DNA of 64,000 nt, from positions 1,426,001 to 1,490,000 of the forward strand of contig NC_010170.1 in assembly GCF_000067205.1 (NCBI RefSeq). Reading direction: 5' to 3'. Below the pieces are notes generated by a model. The model saw only the letters and a program-made list of their open reading frames with translations, did not search any database and was not told the DNA's origin. This DNA comes from Bordetella petrii. GTDB taxonomy: Bacteria > Pseudomonadota > Gammaproteobacteria > Burkholderiales > Burkholderiaceae_B. This document shows, piece by piece, positions 16,143 through 24,657 of the stretch. Numbering within the stretch: position 1 is the stretch's first letter; every line of letters begins with the position of its first letter. A program made the translations under genes and the position numbers.

Positions 16143-17972
16143 ATGTTCGCGCTGTTCCAACGAAAACGACCCGTGCAGGCCGCTACCGTATCGCCTGCTA
16201 CGGCAACAAAAGGCAAAGGGCTGACGCGGCCGGAATCGCCCGCGTCTCTGTTGGCGACCTCTCGGCGTCAGAAGTTGGTGGAACACATCTGGCAGCGGAC
16301 ATCACTCTCGCGTCAGCAGTTCGCGGCGCTATACCTTGCTCCACTAGAACGCTACGCCGAGCTGGTCCAGCAGTTCCCTGCGTCGGAATCTCATCATCAT
16401 GCCTATCCCGGGGGGCTGCTCGATCACGGGCTTGAAATCGTCGCTTATGCGCTCAAGCTGCGTCAGTCCCACCTTCTTCCGGCGGGAACGACACCCGAGG
16501 ACCAGGCCGCACAAGCCGAAGCCTGGACGGCTGCAACGGCCTATGCCGCGCTGCTCCATGACATTGGCAAGATCGCCGTCGACCTGCATGTCGAAGTAAG
16601 CGATGGCAGTGTGTGGCACCCTTGGCATGGGCCGTTGCAGCAACCATACCGTTTTCGCTATCGCAAGGATCGCGAATACCGCCTGCACAGCGCAGCGAGC
16701 GGATTGCTCTACAACCGATTGCTCGATCGCGACATCCTAGACTGGCTCAGTGGCTACCGTGAACTATGGGCGGCACTGCTTTACGTGCTGGCCGGACAGT
16801 ACGAGCACGCCGGCGTGCTTGGCGAGCTGGTCACGCAAGCCGACCGCGCCTCAGTCGCCCAGGAGTTGGGTGGCGATCCCGCCAAGGCGATGGCCGCGCC
16901 GAAGCATGCGTTGCAGCGCAAATTGCTGGAAGGGCTTCGCTACCTGCTCAAGGAAGAGCTGAAATTGAACCAGCCTCAAGCCTCTGATGGCTGGCTGACG
17001 CAGGACGCTTTGTGGCTCGTTTCCAAGACGGTTTCTGACAAGCTGCGCGCACATTTGCTGTCTCAGGGAATCGAGGGAATTCCGGCCAACAACACGGCCG
17101 TCTTCAACATCCTGCAGGACCACGGAATGCTCCAGTCCACGCCGGACGACAAAGCGATCTGGAAAGCGATTGTCACCAGCGACACTGGCTGGACCCACAC
17201 GTTCACTCTGCTTCGGCTTGCACCGGCGCTGATATGGGAAGGCAGTGAGCGTCCGCCGGCGTTTCAGGGAACGGTGGAGGTGGTTCAGGAGGAGGACACA
17301 TCGGCAGCAGCATCCCCCGCTACATCGACCGCCGCCGAGCCGCCTTCGACTACCAGCGTGACGCCCACTCCCGTGATCTCCCCACGTTCACCAGTCGCAC
17401 AAGCAGTCAGCAACGATGGCGTCGACGCCTTACTCGATTTGCTCGGAACGCCAGACATTGAGCCACCGCCTATCGAGGCACCATTGAACGAACCAACCGT
17501 GCCTGATCAGCCTCTTGAACCGATCGATCCCGAACCTACAGCGCCGCAGTCGGAGATCGAGGCGAAAGATGCCCGAACGTCTCCATCCGGGGAGCATTTC
17601 ATTGCCTGGCTACGGCGGCATATCGAAGCCCGCAAGCTGATCATCAACGATGCCAAAGCCCTGGTGCATACGGTGGCCGATACGGTGTATCTGGTCAGTC
17701 CCGGCGTATTCCAGCGCTACGCTCAGGAGCACCCGCAGACAGCGTTCCTGGCCAGGCAGGAACAAATCGCAGACTGGCAGTGGGTGCAGAAACGATTCGA
17801 GCGACTGCAACAGCACCGCAAACAACCAAACGGCCTGAACATATGGACATGCGAGGTGACGGGGGCGCGCAAGTCCCGGCAGTTGCATGGCTATCTGCTT
17901 CGTGAGCCGCACTCCTTATTCGGCGAGGTGCCACCCAATAATCCCTATCTTTCCATCAAAGATAGCGTGTAA
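16143..17972 (+). CDS. mobH: MobH-family conjugative relaxase (TraI_2)
   Basis: 609 residues. The N-terminal TraI_2 domain carries the MobH histidine cluster HHHAYPGG at 84-91, followed by H95 (LLDHGLE), and an HD motif LLHDIGK at 137-143. These are the metal ligands of this relaxase family. A proline-rich linker (about 375-470) leads to a C-terminal TraI_2 domain. It should nick and lead the transferred strand at oriT. The start ATG follows a 488-bp palindrome-rich gap. The next gene is convergent, so mobH marks the junction between the transfer module and the catabolic cargo. Confidence 0.9.
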   Translation: MFALFQRKRPVQAATVSPATATKGKGLTRPESPASLLATSRRQKLVEHIWQRTSLSRQQFAALYLAPLERYAELVQQFPASESHHHAYPGGLLDHGLEIVAYALKLRQSHLLPAGTTPEDQAAQAEAWTAATAYAALLHDIGKIAVDLHVEVSDGSVWHPWHGPLQQPYRFRYRKDREYRLHSAASGLLYNRLLDRDILDWLSGYRELWAALLYVLAGQYEHAGVLGELVTQADRASVAQELGGDPAKAMAAPKHALQRKLLEGLRYLLKEELKLNQPQASDGWLTQDALWLVSKTVSDKLRAHLLSQGIEGIPANNTAVFNILQDHGMLQSTPDDKAIWKAIVTSDTGWTHTFTLLRLAPALIWEGSERPPAFQGTVEVVQEEDTSAAASPATSTAAEPPSTTSVTPTPVISPRSPVAQAVSNDGVDALLDLLGTPDIEPPPIEAPLNEPTVPDQPLEPIDPEPTAPQSEIEAKDARTSPSGEHFIAWLRRHIEARKLIINDAKALVHTVADTVYLVSPGVFQRYAQEHPQTAFLARQEQIADWQWVQKRFERLQQHRKQPNGLNIWTCEVTGARKSRQLHGYLLREPHSLFGEVPPNNPYLSIKDSV

Positions 17973-18017
17973 ACGCGCTCGATGCCGTTATTTTCATCGC
18001 TGATTAATCAAGCCGGC

Positions 18018-19601
18018 TCATGCGCGCAAAGCCTGCTCGATGAAGCGCAACTGCTCGCCTCTGGACACCAACAATTCCTCCATGCGCCGGGCATTCTCGT
18101 CCAGACTACTCAGCGTTGCGCTACACGCTTGCACGGCGCCAGCCGCCATGTCCATCAGGCGGGTACGAACTGCGCGCTCCAGAGCGTTGTACATGCGCTC
18201 GTGGTCCAAAGCCTCCATGGCGAGTACTTGCTGGGTTGCCTCATCAGTCTTGCTTACAAAAGACGTCTGGCCTGCGACGGAAAGCCGTTCGCGGCCGATG
18301 CATTCAGCGAGCGTAATGCTCGCAGGCGTTGGGAGAGACAGCACGTAGTCGGCTAGCTGCTCATTGACCTGCCGCAAAAACGCGGCTTCGAGCCAAGCAG
18401 TCACCTCGTCGCATGCTTTCTGAATCTCGCCAGTATTGGCGTGGCGTTCCAGCAAGGCAGGTAGTTTGGGAATGACCTCACGCCAGGCTGACTGCACGAT
18501 GCGCGCCTGGCGCCGTGCAAGCTCTGCATCCTCCACCTTCACCGCTTGCCTCAGGTCTTCCAGGGCAGGCACGGTCTCGGCATTCAGCCCGCCCAGCACA
18601 TGCTCCTGTAGATGGTGCAGCAGTACCTCGGCGGGCTTGCGCTGCTTGTAGGCAAGCGCCGGTTCAGTGATGTCCAGCAGCGCACCATAGAGCCGCCCGA
18701 AGCCTGCGTCGGCCATGGCTGCATCCGTTTCCTCCTGCTCGCGTGCCACATGCACCGACACGGACACCGGGGCTCTCAGCAGTTGCGGTGGCACTTGCAG
18801 AGCCAACAGCTTCTCCTTCGCCCGCTCATGGACATCCGCCTCTTGCAATGCACGGTTGGGGCCAGTCTTGTTGCGCAGACGCTTGACGATGGCACCATCG
18901 ACTTCGTCCTCCTCGATGAAGTCGCTGCGGGTCACGACGGGCAACAAGGGTTTGCTGCGGCGCAGTTCGCGCGCCAACTCGTCGAGTTCCTGCACCTGGC
19001 CAGGCGATGTCGAACTGGACAACCACAGGACGCCATCGGCGCTGTCCAGAAACCGCTGCGTCAGCGCCGCATTTTTATCGGTACCGGAGTGCAGGCCAGG
19101 CGTATCTAGCAGCACCAGCTTCGCCCCCAGGCACACGCCCTGAAGCCGCGCCGTGGTCTCAACGGCTCCCTCCCGAAAGCGCTGCCCGGTCTCCACGATC
19201 TGCCCGGCCTCCAGATGGAAGTAGCGCACGCTGCGCCCCCTCCGCTGAAATCGGCCGGCCAGGAAATTACAAAGCGAACTCTTGCCCGCGTTGAACTTGC
19301 CGAAGACCAGCAGCATGGCCTTGTCATCGAACGTCTGCGCCAGCGCTTGAGCGGGCCGCAGCCTCTCCCATTGGTCGGCCCAACGGCGCTCGTCCGCCTT
19401 CACATTCGCATTGATGGCTTGCACCTGGCGCGCCAGGGCGCTGGCGGGTTGCAGGCCATCCTGCTTAAGCGAACGATCGTGCAAGGCTTGCACCAGCCCG
19501 GAAAGCCAATCTTGCATCTGTTGCAGAACAGGCCGCAGGTTGCGCTCGCCGATGCCGAAAGCATCCGCTGCATCCATGAATTGCTGCTCGACGGTACTCA
19601 T
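18018..19601 (-). CDS. Dynamin-like GTPase B, last gene of the ben/cat cluster
   Basis: 527 residues. G1 is GKFNAGKSS at 101-109, G3 is DTPG at 166-169, G4-like is TRSD at 224-227. A helical N-terminal region of about 95 residues precedes the GTPase domain, and a long helical C-terminal region (about 280-527, end MEELLVSRGEQL) follows. This is the layout of bacterial dynamin-like proteins. Its ATG overlaps the stop of the preceding GTPase gene (ATGA, 19598-19601), so they are translationally coupled. Bacterial dynamins often work in pairs on membranes (for example the Leo and DynA systems). Why it follows a benzoate transporter is unknown. Confidence 0.75.
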   Translation of the reverse strand: MSTVEQQFMDAADAFGIGERNLRPVLQQMQDWLSGLVQALHDRSLKQDGLQPASALARQVQAINANVKADERRWADQWERLRPAQALAQTFDDKAMLLVFGKFNAGKSSLCNFLAGRFQRRGRSVRYFHLEAGQIVETGQRFREGAVETTARLQGVCLGAKLVLLDTPGLHSGTDKNAALTQRFLDSADGVLWLSSSTSPGQVQELDELARELRRSKPLLPVVTRSDFIEEDEVDGAIVKRLRNKTGPNRALQEADVHERAKEKLLALQVPPQLLRAPVSVSVHVAREQEETDAAMADAGFGRLYGALLDITEPALAYKQRKPAEVLLHHLQEHVLGGLNAETVPALEDLRQAVKVEDAELARRQARIVQSAWREVIPKLPALLERHANTGEIQKACDEVTAWLEAAFLRQVNEQLADYVLSLPTPASITLAECIGRERLSVAGQTSFVSKTDEATQQVLAMEALDHERMYNALERAVRTRLMDMAAGAVQACSATLSSLDENARRMEELLVSRGEQLRFIEQALRA

Positions 19602-20872
19602 GCTGTCTCCAGCGTGGCCAACGCTTGCAGCGCCTTATCGGCCGCAACCCGTTCCGCCTCGCACTGAGCGATCCGGGATGCCAATGCCTGGCGATCATCC
19701 GACAACTCGAAGTAGCGCGCGAAATCCCGGCCCAGTCTGTCGCGTCCCTCCGGTTCGCAGAAGATTCTTCGCAGGTCTTCGCGGTATTTGACCGACACCC
19801 CCATCACCGCGACCATGACCGTGTCCAGGCTGGTGACCGAGGTCTGCTGCGCCTGCGGCAGTCCCACCACAGCGTGCTTGACCAGATGGGCATTGATGGC
19901 AATGCAGGCGCGTGAATAGGCGACCTGGATGCGCGCACGCTCCTGCTTGCCGGCCGTGAGCTTGAATGCATTCTCGAAAGAGTCGGGCACCAGCGCCTGG
20001 TCGGGACCGCTGACCTCCAACACGGGCTGCAGGTCGATCTGCACCTTGTCGAGCACTTCGATCAGCCCTTGCTCGAACGCTTGGCGCTGCTGGTGCTGGG
20101 TACCTTGCAGCGATTGCAGGCGCAACCACGCATCGGACTTCGCCGATTGCAATTCGCGCCGGATTTCACCGAGAAGCAGCGCTGTCTCGTGCACCCGTGC
20201 CGCCGGTACTTCGGCGATTGCCTCACGCAGCACCGCATGAAGAGCGGGAATTCCGCTTTTCTCGATCAGCAGTTTCTTGCCCCCTTCCACGCCTTGACGA
20301 TGCCGTGTGGAGGAAACCTGGTGCAGCGTCAGTTCCGGTGCCTGCGCGTGGATGGCGGTCACGACCTTGTCCAGATGCGCATCGTCGGCCATCTGGTCCA
20401 CTTGCGTCAGCACGAACAGCGTGCGTCGGCGCGTGCGCTGCTGGTCCGCGTCGAGGGTGTGAAGCAGCGTGCGTTCCGCGGCGTCCAGTTCCCCTTCCTT
20501 GGCCGCATGGACGAACAGGCGAATGTCGGCCTGAAGCCAGGCGGCGTGGTAGGCATGGCCGTCATCGGCCAGCCCGACATCGGCATCCAAGCCTGGTGCA
20601 TCCAACCAGCGCACGGCCGACTGGACGTGCTCGGCCAATGCTACGGTCTCGCGCTTGTCCGCCACGGCAAAGGTATCGCTGCCCACGAGTTCGTTGAGCA
20701 AGCGGCTTTTGCCGTGGTTGTACTTGCCCATCACCGTTACCGTAGGCTGCGGTTGCTGCTGGACCAGAACGCGCAAACGCGCCAAGTCCTGTGATCGTGC
20801 GGGAAGAACTGCCAGCACATCACGCTCGGCAAGATCAAAAGTCTCCGTATCCATCGTTGCCACCTTCGTCAT
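19598..20872 (-). CDS. Dynamin-like GTPase A, coupled to benE
   Basis: 424 residues. G1 is GKYNHGKS at 49-56, G3 is DAPG at 91-94, G4 is TQVD at 156-159. The C-terminal half is helical and ends in a coiled-coil-prone stretch (IAQCEAERVAADKALQAL). The ATG at 20872 overlaps the benE stop as ATGA, and its own stop overlaps the start of the second GTPase, so benE-GTPase A-GTPase B are a coupled trio. The role is unknown. A membrane-associated or stress-defence function is possible by analogy with paired bacterial dynamins. Confidence 0.75.
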   Translation of the reverse strand: MTKVATMDTETFDLAERDVLAVLPARSQDLARLRVLVQQQPQPTVTVMGKYNHGKSRLLNELVGSDTFAVADKRETVALAEHVQSAVRWLDAPGLDADVGLADDGHAYHAAWLQADIRLFVHAAKEGELDAAERTLLHTLDADQQRTRRRTLFVLTQVDQMADDAHLDKVVTAIHAQAPELTLHQVSSTRHRQGVEGGKKLLIEKSGIPALHAVLREAIAEVPAARVHETALLLGEIRRELQSAKSDAWLRLQSLQGTQHQQRQAFEQGLIEVLDKVQIDLQPVLEVSGPDQALVPDSFENAFKLTAGKQERARIQVAYSRACIAINAHLVKHAVVGLPQAQQTSVTSLDTVMVAVMGVSVKYREDLRRIFCEPEGRDRLGRDFARYFELSDDRQALASRIAQCEAERVAADKALQALATLETA

Positions 20873-22050
20873 TGTTCTTTCCTTTTCGCTCCCTGTGGCT
20901 GAGCGAACAGCCAATACGAGGCCATGCCGAACACCACGCCCCAGAAAGCCGCTCCCAGGCCGAACAGCGTCATTCCCGAGGCCGTTGCCAAAAAAGTGAT
21001 GACCGATGGCTCCACATAGGCGTCCTCGCTGACGAGAATGCGGATGTTGGAGATGATGGCACCGATCAGCGCCAGGCCAGCCAACGCCGCGATCAGCGCC
21101 GACGGGAATGCGGTGAACACCTGCACTATCGTTCCCGCGAAGGCGCCACCGATGAGGTAGAACACCCCATTGGCAATGCCTGCGATATAGCGCTTCCCGG
21201 GGTCCGCGTGCGCGTCCCTGCCAGTGCACAGCGCGGCGGTAATGGCTGCCAGGACGATGGTGATGCCGCCAAAGCACGCTGTCAGCAGCGATGCCAACCC
21301 CGTACCCGCCACCACGGCGCGGGACGGCACGCGGTAGCCGGCAAGCTGCAACACGGCCATGCCGGGCAGGTACTGTCCGGTCAGGCTCACCAACACCAGT
21401 GGTACGGTGAAGCTCAGGAACACACCGATATTGAATTGCGGGACAACGAACACCGGTCTTGCCAGCTCCAGTCCGAGCGCCTGCAGATGGGTCGTGCCCA
21501 TGGCGAATGCGACGGCAAAGCCGGTCAGTGCCACGATGACGATGGCGTAGCGCGGCCACAGCCGCTTGCTGATCAGGTATGCCGCCAGCATGGCGAAGAA
21601 GACAATAGGCATGTCCACGCTGGCGCGAAAGGCTTGCACGCCGAATTGGAACAGGATGCCCGCCATCATCCCCGCCGCGATGCCCTTGGGGATGAATGCA
21701 ACGATCTTCTCGAAGTACCCCGTGACGCCAATCGCGATGACGATGGCCGCGGCCGTGAGATAGGCGCCCACCACTTCCGGCATCGAGATGTCGGGAAACA
21801 GGCTGAGCAGCAAGGCGGTTCCGGGAGCGGACCACGCCGTGATGACAGGCAGCTTGAGCCACCAGCTCAACAGCAGGCCACTCACGCCCGCTCCGATCGA
21901 GATGGCCCAGATCCAGGACGTCAGTTCGACATTCGAGATGTGGCCCGCTTGCGCCGCCTGGATGAAGATGACCAGCGGCCCTGCGTAGGAAATCAGAACC
22001 GCCAGAAATCCGGCTACCCAGGCGGTGAGAGAACGATGCTTGAACTCCAT
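20869..22050 (-). CDS. benE: BenE benzoate/H+ symporter
   Basis: 393 residues with about 11-12 membrane segments. The BenE family is recognised from LVIFIQAAQAGHISNVELTSWIW near residue 26, the ITAWSAPGTALL motif, and FIPKGIAAGMMAGILFQFGVQAF. It imports benzoate across the inner membrane for BenABC. It lies 27 bp after the MFS permease and overlaps the first GTPase gene by 4 bp. Confidence 0.9.
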   Translation of the reverse strand: MEFKHRSLTAWVAGFLAVLISYAGPLVIFIQAAQAGHISNVELTSWIWAISIGAGVSGLLLSWWLKLPVITAWSAPGTALLLSLFPDISMPEVVGAYLTAAAIVIAIGVTGYFEKIVAFIPKGIAAGMMAGILFQFGVQAFRASVDMPIVFFAMLAAYLISKRLWPRYAIVIVALTGFAVAFAMGTTHLQALGLELARPVFVVPQFNIGVFLSFTVPLVLVSLTGQYLPGMAVLQLAGYRVPSRAVVAGTGLASLLTACFGGITIVLAAITAALCTGRDAHADPGKRYIAGIANGVFYLIGGAFAGTIVQVFTAFPSALIAALAGLALIGAIISNIRILVSEDAYVEPSVITFLATASGMTLFGLGAAFWGVVFGMASYWLFAQPQGAKRKEQ

Positions 22051-22077
22051 GAATGGTTGCCGACCGAGAACAGGCGT

Positions 22078-23436
22078 TCAGTGAGAAGCCAAAGGCCGGA
22101 CTCCTCCTTCGGTTGGTTTGAGCTTGAGGCTCAGGACGGCAAGCCCCGCAACGATCAAGGGCACGGCCAAGGCGATGAAAAAGCCCCGCGGACCGCCCCT
22201 GGCCAGGAAGCTGCCACCGATGGCGGAGCCCACGATGGCGCCCGCGCGCCCCATGCCGATGGACCACCCAGTGGCCGTCGCGCGCAACGCGGTGGGATAA
22301 GCGCCCACGATGAGGTAGTTCAGGGCGATCTGCTGCCCACCGACGCCGAAGCCCGCAGCCCCCGCCAGCACGAATACCAGCGTCCAGTTCTGGCCGGCAA
22401 AGCCCAATCCCAGTGCCACGACGATGCCGACCGCGAACATCGCGGCCAACAGGCGGCGCGTATCGACACGCGACAACAGCAACGACAGCGGTATCGCGCA
22501 AATGATGAACACCGCGTTGACGATCACCGTTCCCAGCGGCGCGTCCGCTGCCGGCAAACCTGCGGCCCTGAGCACGGTAGGAAGCCACGACAGCAGCATG
22601 AACCACGCCATCCAGTTCAGCAGGTAGACGGCCCAGATGGCGACGGTCTTGCGTGCATTGCCATCGGCGAACAGCGCGCGGACGCCCGCGCGCGCGACAG
22701 CGGACTCCGGCACAGTGAAGTGCGCTTCGGGTGGCAAAGGGCGGGTCACGATCTTGGACAGCACCTTGGCGATATAGCGCTGCCCCAGGGCATCGCCTCG
22801 CGTGGCCCGGTAGTACAACGATTCAGGCAGCACAACCGCGATCAACACCAGCATCGCGAGCGGCACGGCACCGCCAACGATGAAGATGCCTTCCCATCCG
22901 ATCTGGGGCAGCATACGCGCAGCGAGCAAACCGCCCAGCATCGCACCGGCAGGCAAGCCCAGTAGCACTCCGGTCATGATCGCACCCCGCAGCCGGGCGG
23001 GCCCATATTCGGCCGCCAGCGCCAGTAACACAGGCGTGCATCCGCCCATGCCCAGGCCTGCGATGAAACGCAGCGCCAGGATTTGCTGGTGGTCGGCAGC
23101 CCAAGACGTCGCCAGTGTCGCTGCGCCGAAGATTGCCAGGCTCAGCATGATGGTCGGCCTGCGGCCGATCCGGTCCCCGACCATGCCCAGTGTCATCGCC
23201 CCGATCGTCATCCCGACAATCCCGGCCGTGAGGATCGGGGCAAGTGAGCCAGCCGGCAGATTGAAGGCCGAGAGAATGGCCGGGCCGGTGAACGCGATGG
23301 CCTGCGTGTCAAAGCCATCGAACAAGGCAATGGCGAAGCAGAGAATGAATATCCGGCACTGGAATGCACCCAGCCGTTCGTTGTCGATCAATGTTGGAAT
23401 CGACCATTGAGAATCAGAATTCATCGATGTGTCCAT
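22078..23436 (-). CDS. MFS aromatic-acid:H+ symporter (AAHS family)
   Basis: About 452 residues with 12 membrane segments. The AAHS signature DGFDTQAIAFTGPAI lies in the first helix, and GMVGDRIGRRPT is the loop 2-3 motif. Expected to import benzoate or a hydroxybenzoate. Start options are GTG 23448, ATG 23436 and ATG 23424; similarity begins at about residue 20. It is 80 bp downstream of the alcohol dehydrogenase gene and 27 bp ahead of benE. Confidence 0.85.
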   Translation of the reverse strand: MDTSMNSDSQWSIPTLIDNERLGAFQCRIFILCFAIALFDGFDTQAIAFTGPAILSAFNLPAGSLAPILTAGIVGMTIGAMTLGMVGDRIGRRPTIMLSLAIFGAATLATSWAADHQQILALRFIAGLGMGGCTPVLLALAAEYGPARLRGAIMTGVLLGLPAGAMLGGLLAARMLPQIGWEGIFIVGGAVPLAMLVLIAVVLPESLYYRATRGDALGQRYIAKVLSKIVTRPLPPEAHFTVPESAVARAGVRALFADGNARKTVAIWAVYLLNWMAWFMLLSWLPTVLRAAGLPAADAPLGTVIVNAVFIICAIPLSLLLSRVDTRRLLAAMFAVGIVVALGLGFAGQNWTLVFVLAGAAGFGVGGQQIALNYLIVGAYPTALRATATGWSIGMGRAGAIVGSAIGGSFLARGGPRGFFIALAVPLIVAGLAVLSLKLKPTEGGVRPLASH

Positions 23437-23516
23437 GGCGCGCGGCACAGGGATACCTGGCCGCCGCCATACCTATGCAAATGAAACAAGCCGATACGCC
23501 GACGTTGGATTTGCGG

Positions 23517-24647
23517 TCAGGCGTCGGCGATGCGCAGAATGGGCTTGAGCGTGATGCCCTTGGTGCTGTCTTCGGCGGCCTGGTTGATCTGCTCCAGGGG
23601 ATAGAACTTCACCAGCCGGTCAAATGGGAAGCGGCCCTGCTGGTAGAGCTTGACCAGTTGCGGGATGAAGACCTGGGGAACGCTGTCGCCCTCGACAATG
23701 CCACGGATGCTGCGTCCCCCCAGCAGCAGGCTGTTGATGTCGAAACTGGCCCGGGTGCCCAGTTTGGGCGCGCCGACGATGCCCATGGTTCCCAGCCCGC
23801 CCAGGGCATCGATGCCGGCTTCGAGCACTTCCGGCCGCCCGGTGGATTCGAGCGCGAAATCAGCCCCCCCATTGGTGATTTCGCGCACGGTCTCGATGAC
23901 ATCGACTTCTTTGCTGTTCACCGTGTGGGTGGCGCCCAGTTCCTTTGCCAGTTCCAGCCGTGACGGCACGACGTCGATAGCGATGATGGTGGTCGCACCG
24001 GCCACGCGGGCCGCCATGACCGCGCTCAGGCCGACGGCCCCGGCGCCATAAGCGGCGAAGCTGCTGCCCACGCGCACCTTGAGCGAGTTGATCACGGCTC
24101 CTGCGCCAGTCTGGATGCCACAGCCCAAGGGACCAAGCAGTTCCAGTGGCGCATCGGCCGGAACCTGGATCGCATTGTTTTCGCGCGCCAATGCGTACGT
24201 GGCGAACGAGGATTGCGCAAAAAAGTGATCGTGGAGCGGCACGCCGTCAGCGGTTTGCAGCGCTGTATCGCCGTGGATATCGCAGCCGCCGAAGTTGAGC
24301 GGATAGAAGTCCTTGCAATAGGCTTCGTGGCCACTGGCGCACGGGTTGCAATGGCCGCAGGCACCATAGGTCAGCACGACATGATCGCCGACCTTCAGGT
24401 TCTTGACGTTGGGGCCAACTTCTTCGACGACACCGGCGCCCTCGTGGCCCAGCACCGCGGGAAGAGGCACCGGATAGTACTGATCGCGCACGATCAGGTC
24501 GGTGTGGCACAGGCCGGTGGCCACCACCCGCACCAGCACCTCGTCTTTGCGTGGTGCACGGATGCGTGCCGCCTCGATGGTGAAAGGCTGCTGCGGGGCA
24601 CGCACCACGGCTACCGTGATGCTGCGCAATTCCGTCTTTGCATTCAT
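23517..24647 (-). CDS. Zinc-dependent aryl-alcohol dehydrogenase (XylB-like)
   Basis: 376 residues, MDR superfamily. Catalytic zinc site GLCHTDL and GHEGAGVVEEVG; structural zinc cysteines in CGHCNPCASGHEAYC; NAD-binding AYGAGAVGLSAVMAA. Similar to benzyl-alcohol dehydrogenases, so it probably oxidises benzyl alcohol to benzaldehyde. The ATG at 24647 is preceded by GAGGAAGAC. It is next to a benzaldehyde-dehydrogenase-like gene (11-bp gap), giving the xylB-xylC pair that ends in benzoate. Confidence 0.85.
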   Translation of the reverse strand: MNAKTELRSITVAVVRAPQQPFTIEAARIRAPRKDEVLVRVVATGLCHTDLIVRDQYYPVPLPAVLGHEGAGVVEEVGPNVKNLKVGDHVVLTYGACGHCNPCASGHEAYCKDFYPLNFGGCDIHGDTALQTADGVPLHDHFFAQSSFATYALARENNAIQVPADAPLELLGPLGCGIQTGAGAVINSLKVRVGSSFAAYGAGAVGLSAVMAARVAGATTIIAIDVVPSRLELAKELGATHTVNSKEVDVIETVREITNGGADFALESTGRPEVLEAGIDALGGLGTMGIVGAPKLGTRASFDINSLLLGGRSIRGIVEGDSVPQVFIPQLVKLYQQGRFPFDRLVKFYPLEQINQAAEDSTKGITLKPILRIADA

Positions 24648-24657
24648 GGTGTCTTCC

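Noticed and set aside
19598..22606. A 1,002-codon minus-strand frame reading through benE in another phase
   Set aside because: Only its last 424 codons (GTPase A) are coding; the rest is an out-of-phase reading of benE and the permease.
20791..22965. A 724-codon open frame on the plus strand opposite benE and the permease
   Set aside because: It is rich in Arg, His, Gln and Asp in a pattern typical of the antisense of membrane-protein genes and has no domain. The minus strand holds clear benE and MFS genes.
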